Shown here in pieces: positions 6,306 through 8,835 of a DNA stretch of 8,835 bases (position 1 is the stretch's first letter; every line of letters starts with the position of its first letter). Origin of the DNA: Nitrospinota bacterium (GTDB lineage: Bacteria; Nitrospinota_A; UBA7883); the NCBI GenBank assembly GCA_029880775.1, contig JAOUNV010000046.1, positions 1 to 8,835 of the forward strand, written 5' to 3'. The notes beneath the pieces were generated by a model that worked only from the letters and a program-made list of their open reading frames with translations, made no database searches and was not told the origin of the DNA. Position numbers and translations under genes: made by a program.

Positions 6306-7044
6306 CGGCTTGCCTCACTACTTCTTTAATCAGAGGTATACTAATTTTTTTCCCCTTTGTCAAGGAGAGCCGGTCGATCCGGGCCAGCGTTTGCGCCTGG
6401 CTTGAGGGATCCCTTGGCAGGCGGGTGACCAGCCACAGGGCCGCGTCGGAGGGCAAAGTCATGCGCATGTCCGCAGCCATTTTTATCAGCACTTGCGGCC
6501 TGGCTTCATCCCCCACGGGCCGCAGCTTGGCCACATTCCCCCACAAAAGCCGGGTGGATAACCACTGGGGAAAGCTCCATCCGGCAGGATCCACGGATAA
6601 TGCCGCGGCAAACCGCCCACCGGGCCTGGCGGTGACCTCGTTGTACAGATGAAACACCAGGCTGGCCAGCTCCTCGTTTTCCTGAGCCAACTCCAGCTGG
6701 TCTACAGTCAAAAACAGCGCCTGATCCATGGCGGAGACATACTCCTTTAGGCGACCGAAAATGTCCAATTCCCCCCCTCCCCCGGTCAGCGCAGCGCAAT
6801 CTATATAAATCGCGGCCCTGGCGCCGACCCTACGGCTAGCCACCTTCCCCATGGCGGACAGCAGATGGGTTTTCCCGCTCAATGTCGGCCCATGGATCAC
6901 CAGGCTTTTCGGCTCCCCCTCTTGAAGGGAGGCGAACCTACGACATAGCTCGGCGCAAGTCTGGTTTTCCAGCCCCAAGATGAAGTTTTGGAAGGAATCG
7001 TCCCGATCCTGCGGAAAATCCAGCTTCATCTGAAAGTCAATCAT
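6295..7044 (-). CDS. hda: Hda-like AAA+ protein (DnaA-inactivation regulator)
   Basis: A 249-residue AAA+ protein resembling Hda, which with the DNA-loaded beta clamp stimulates ATP hydrolysis by DnaA and so prevents re-initiation. Residues 16-27 (DSFQNFILGLEN) open the DnaA-like AAA+ domain. Walker A is GPTLSGKT (52-59); Walker B is FLTVDQ (111-116), with Gln where DnaA has Asp and E. coli Hda has Asn. LSTRLLWGNVAKLRP (162-176) matches Hda LASRLDWGQIYKLQP and gives Box VII Arg165. LARIDRLSL (220-228) and ISIPLIKEV (234-242) match the Hda C-terminus. There is no DnaA domain IV, so no own DNA-binding helix-turn-helix. Residues 5-10, QMKLDF, fit the hexapeptide clamp-binding motif at the same place as Hda QLSLPL. 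The sensor II arginine of Hda appears replaced by Ser (214 or 215). ATG 7044 follows an in-frame TGA five codons upstream; its ribosome-binding site is weak (AAGAAA). A DnaA paralogue with another role remains possible. Confidence 0.8.
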   Translation of the reverse strand: MIDFQMKLDFPQDRDDSFQNFILGLENQTCAELCRRFASLQEGEPKSLVIHGPTLSGKTHLLSAMGKVASRRVGARAAIYIDCAALTGGGGELDIFGRLKEYVSAMDQALFLTVDQLELAQENEELASLVFHLYNEVTARPGGRFAAALSVDPAGWSFPQWLSTRLLWGNVAKLRPVGDEARPQVLIKMAADMRMTLPSDAALWLVTRLPRDPSSQAQTLARIDRLSLTKGKKISIPLIKEVVRQADGR

Positions 7045-7066
7045 TTTTCTTAATGCTCATTTGCCT

Positions 7067-7075
7067 TGTTGATAA
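7067..7075 (-). promoter_or_regulatory. DnaA-box-like site next to hda start
   Basis: The minus strand reads TTATCAACA, one mismatch from TTATCCACA, 22 bases upstream of the hda-like ATG. It lies where a bound protein would affect expression of the operon. A single nine-base near-match can be chance; the nearby perfect box raises its credibility. Confidence 0.35.
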
Positions 7076-7243
7076 AGATTAACAGAATACAACCAGGAAC
7101 ACCAGACAGGCTGATTGGCGGAGGCAATTCGCCGCAACGCCTTTTATATCAATGATATAGCTCTGCCCATAATTGCGCCACTTTGTGATAACCCTTTAAT
7201 TATTAATCAGTTTATCGACCAAACCCACAGGCTTTGCAACAAG

Positions 7244-7252
7244 TTATCCACA
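7244..7252 (+). promoter_or_regulatory. Perfect DnaA box TTATCCACA
   Basis: TTATCCACA is the highest-affinity DnaA-binding sequence known from E. coli (R1-type). It is embedded in two overlapping inverted repeats: TCCACA (7247-7252) with TGTGGA (7258-7263), and ACAAG (7239-7243) with CTTGT (7254-7258). It lies about 200 bases upstream of hda and 190 bases upstream of trmB. The setting next to a DnaA-regulator gene suggests control by DnaA; a DnaA-titration or origin role is less likely with only one perfect box. Confidence 0.65.
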
Positions 7253-7404
7253 GCTTGTGTGGAAGGTGACGGCGGCGGGATAAGGGACCATTTAAGAGAA
7301 AGAAGGCAAATAATACCTGGCCCAGGGGCTGACCCGATTAATAAGGGGCTAGCACGAAAAGGCGTGGCGTTGCCGCCTCTTCACAGCCGTGGCAAACCAG
7401 CCTG

Positions 7405-7433
7405 TTGACATTATTTCCCTGGAGCCATATGGT
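7405..7433 (+). promoter_or_regulatory. Sigma-70 promoter of the trmB-like gene
   Basis: TTGACA (7405-7410) is a perfect -35 box. The spacer is 17 bases, and TATGGT (7428-7433) matches four of six positions of the -10 consensus. Transcription should begin near 7440, at or next to ATG 7441, predicting a leaderless or nearly leaderless transcript. Confidence 0.55.
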
Positions 7434-7449
7434 AACTACCATGGTAGTT
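7434..7449. promoter_or_regulatory. Perfect 16-bp palindrome over the trmB-like start, likely operator
   Basis: AACTACCATGGTAGTT is a perfect palindrome centred on the CATG of start codon 7441. It directly abuts the -10 box and covers the predicted transcription start. A dimeric winged-helix protein bound here would block the promoter, so autorepression by the TrmB-like product is the simplest reading. The binding protein is inferred, not shown. Confidence 0.5.
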
Positions 7450-8262
7450 GATAATAACCCAGTCAAGCTTCTCGCCTCCCTCGGCCTTACCGAGTATGAG
7501 GCGAGGGCTTACACCGCCCTCATCACGGCCCAGCCAGCCTCCGCGTATGGATTGGCCAAAAGAGCCGGCATGCCTACTTCCAAGATATACCAGACGCTGG
7601 CTCAGCTGGAAGAGAAGGGGTTAGCCATACCCATGGCTGGAGAAAAAGAGCGGGGTCGCAAGTTCGCCGCATGTGATCCAGACGAATACCTGGCCGCAAA
7701 AAAACAGAACATGGCTCAGACTGCGGCTATGCTGGCGCCTCTGCTGCGAGACTTGGCTCCTGCAGGAGAGATTGGCCATGTATGGCCCATAGCTTCCTCG
7801 GAAGCGGTGATAGCCCGCGCCAGAAGAATGTTGGGGAAAGCAACAGAGCGTGTGTTGGTCTCCCTCTGGCCGGAGGAGTTTGAGAATCTGCAAAAGGCGC
7901 TTGGCTCCGTCGTGGAGAGGGGTGTAAAAGTGGCCGTGGTTCACTTTGGCAAGCCACGGGTAAGCATCGGCGCCACCTTCCATCATCCTGTGGAGCGGGC
8001 GATATATCGGGAGAAGGGGGGCCGGGGGCTGACCCTGGTGGTGGATGGCGCGGAGGCGATGATGGCCACATTCATGGAATCTGGCCAGGTGGAGGGGGCA
8101 TGGAGCCGCAACAGGGCCTTCGTCTCCGCCACGGAGGATTATATCCGCCACGATGTGTATATAACCAAGGTGACCGCGGTCATGGGAAACCAGATGCGGC
8201 GGAAGTTTGGCGATAACTATGAAAAGCTGCGGGACGTGTTCCTGGCGGCGGAAGAGGTGTGA
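7441..8262 (+). CDS. TrmB-family transcriptional regulator
   Basis: A 273-residue regulator. The N-terminal winged helix-turn-helix (about residues 7-77) has the TrmB signature: LLASLGLTEYEARAYTALI, then SAYGLAKRAGMPTSKIYQTLAQLEEKGL, then a wing ending RGRKFAACDPDEYL. A helical linker (about 80-106) likely dimerises. The C-terminal effector domain includes ERVLVSLWPEEFENLQKAL, RGVKVAVVHFG and LTLVVDGAEAMMA, like the TrmB/phospholipase-D-like ligand domain. Family members mainly respond to sugars, but the ligand here is unknown. Start choice: ATG 7441 begins just before the first helix as in other TrmB proteins and coincides with the predicted transcription start. ATG 7429 (GGAG only four bases upstream) would add four residues MVTT... 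in frame, and TTG 7405 would place the -35 box inside the gene. It is followed after one base by an aminotransferase gene, so the two form an operon and the latter may be a target. Confidence 0.88.
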   Translation: MVVDNNPVKLLASLGLTEYEARAYTALITAQPASAYGLAKRAGMPTSKIYQTLAQLEEKGLAIPMAGEKERGRKFAACDPDEYLAAKKQNMAQTAAMLAPLLRDLAPAGEIGHVWPIASSEAVIARARRMLGKATERVLVSLWPEEFENLQKALGSVVERGVKVAVVHFGKPRVSIGATFHHPVERAIYREKGGRGLTLVVDGAEAMMATFMESGQVEGAWSRNRAFVSATEDYIRHDVYITKVTAVMGNQMRRKFGDNYEKLRDVFLAAEEV

Positions 8263-8263
8263 C

Positions 8264-8835
8264 ATGGAGATTTGCTGGATAAATGGCGAGGTGATCCCGG
8301 CCAGGCAGGCGAGGGTGAATGTGCTGGATCATGGGCTTTTGTATGGCGACGGAGTCTTCGAGGGATTGCGGTTTCGCCACGGCAGGGTCTTTCGGCTGGA
8401 CACTGTACTGAGGCGGCTCTCCCGGTCGGCTGCGGCCATCGGGCTGACCTTGCCGATGAGCCTGGACCAAATGAAGCAGGCAGTTGATGAATTGATTGAC
8501 GCATATGCGGTGTCAGCAGGGTTTAACCATGGATATATCCGCCTGGTGGTGACCAGGGGCGTGGGCAAGCTGGGCATTGATCCTGCCAGTTGCCAGGAAT
8601 CCGGCATATTCATGATCGCAGGAGAGCTTTCGATGGTGAGCAAAGAGGTGAGGGAACAAGGCGCCACATTGATCACCGCGTCCACCAGGAAACCGGGGCC
8701 GGGCGGACTGGACCCGAGAATCAAATCGCTAAATTACCTGACGAACATAATGGCCAGGATGGAGGCGGCGGCGGCCGGGGCGGAAGAAGCTGTGATGCTA
8801 AACCAGGCGGGGTATGTGGCCGAGGGGACCGCCGA
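8264..8835 (+). CDS. ilvE: Class IV PLP aminotransferase, IlvE-like, 3' end outside window
   Basis: The first 190 codons of a fold-type IV pyridoxal-phosphate enzyme, most like branched-chain amino-acid aminotransferase, which interconverts Leu, Ile and Val with their 2-oxo acids using glutamate/2-oxoglutarate in the cytosol. I translated it by hand. Motifs: VLDHGLLYGDGVFEGLR (20-36), YIRLVVTRGVGKLGIDP (91-107), RIKSLNYLTNI (152-162) with catalytic Lys154, and GYVAEGTA (183-190) with the Glu187 that contacts the pyridine nitrogen in this family. About 100 residues are missing at the right edge. ATG 8264 is preceded by AGAGG (8253-8257) six bases upstream, lying inside the end of trmB; the stop-to-start gap is one base, so translation is probably coupled. 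D-amino-acid transaminase and aminodeoxychorismate lyase share the fold, so the substrate is likely but not certain. Confidence 0.8.
   Translation, partial: MEICWINGEVIPARQARVNVLDHGLLYGDGVFEGLRFRHGRVFRLDTVLRRLSRSAAAIGLTLPMSLDQMKQAVDELIDAYAVSAGFNHGYIRLVVTRGVGKLGIDPASCQESGIFMIAGELSMVSKEVREQGATLITASTRKPGPGGLDPRIKSLNYLTNIMARMEAAAAGAEEAVMLNQAGYVAEGTA

Larger units (their letters stand above)
7045..7440. other. Divergent regulatory region between hda-like and trmB-like genes
   Basis: About 396 bases with no supportable gene. It holds an AT-rich stretch (about 7140-7215), one perfect DnaA box at 7244-7252, a one-mismatch box at 7067-7075 close to the hda start, a two-mismatch site TTATCGACC at 7212-7220, and the trmB promoter at its right end. 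The plus-strand open frame at 7115-7408 starts with TTG, runs through the DnaA box and has no ribosome-binding site or family resemblance, so I do not call it. Confidence 0.6.

Noticed and set aside
7360..7380. Short GC-rich imperfect inverted repeat near the trmB promoter
   Set aside because: The arms AGGCG and CGCCT pair over only five bases and no T-tract follows, so it is not a terminator.
7115..7408. Plus-strand open frame of 97 codons in the hda-trmB gap
   Set aside because: TTG start, no ribosome-binding site, crosses the DnaA box and the -35 box of trmB, and shows no recognisable domain.
7045..7440. Chromosomal origin of replication
   Set aside because: An AT-rich stretch and one perfect DnaA box are present, but origins normally carry several boxes in ordered spacing plus a clear unwinding element. 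Cumulative GC skew of the whole genome would be decisive and is not available.

Overview
The window looks like a moderately GC-rich chromosomal segment of a Gram-negative bacterium. The main evidence is kdsD, an enzyme of the Kdo branch of lipopolysaccharide synthesis, supported by an envelope DUF218 protein, an exported LolA-like protein and an Hda-type replication regulator. The sequence alone does not fix the phylum. I see no insertion sequence, phage gene, tRNA, rRNA or CRISPR array.

Layout. Positions 1-767 (minus) hold most of kdsD, which runs off the left edge. It is preceded by a -10 box and a possible 17-codon leader peptide whose stop overlaps the kdsD start. Divergent from it, 874-2400 (plus) carries two adjacent envelope genes: a membrane-anchored DUF218/ElyC-like protein and an exported LolA/LolB-fold-like protein with a proline-rich tail. 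Next, 2523-3983 (plus) encodes a sodium/solute symporter with a plausible promoter of its own. A convergent 191-base gap follows. Then 4175-5503 (minus) encodes a TPR protein with six repeats of exactly 50 residues; its start should be moved to an internal ATG preceded by GGAGG. It lies downstream of an AT-rich 400-base gap. Positions 5910-7044 (minus) form a two-gene operon: an Hda-like AAA+ protein and, overlapping it by 11 bases, a small zinc-ribbon protein with two membrane helices. A 396-base intergenic region holds a perfect DnaA box. From 7441 to the right edge (plus) lie a TrmB-family regulator and, one base later, a class IV aminotransferase (IlvE-like), cut by the window end.

The most interesting part is 5910-7450. 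The Hda homologue has an N-terminal Q-M-K-L-D-F matching the beta-clamp-binding motif, keeps the Box VII arginine, but appears to lack the sensor II arginine. It is coupled to a zinc-ribbon membrane protein of unknown role, and its upstream region carries a consensus DnaA box. The adjacent TrmB gene has a TTGACA/17/TATGGT promoter that places the transcript start at or beside its ATG. A perfect 16-bp palindrome is centred on that ATG, which suggests leaderless translation and autoregulation. These functional links are inferences from sequence; the motifs themselves are visible.
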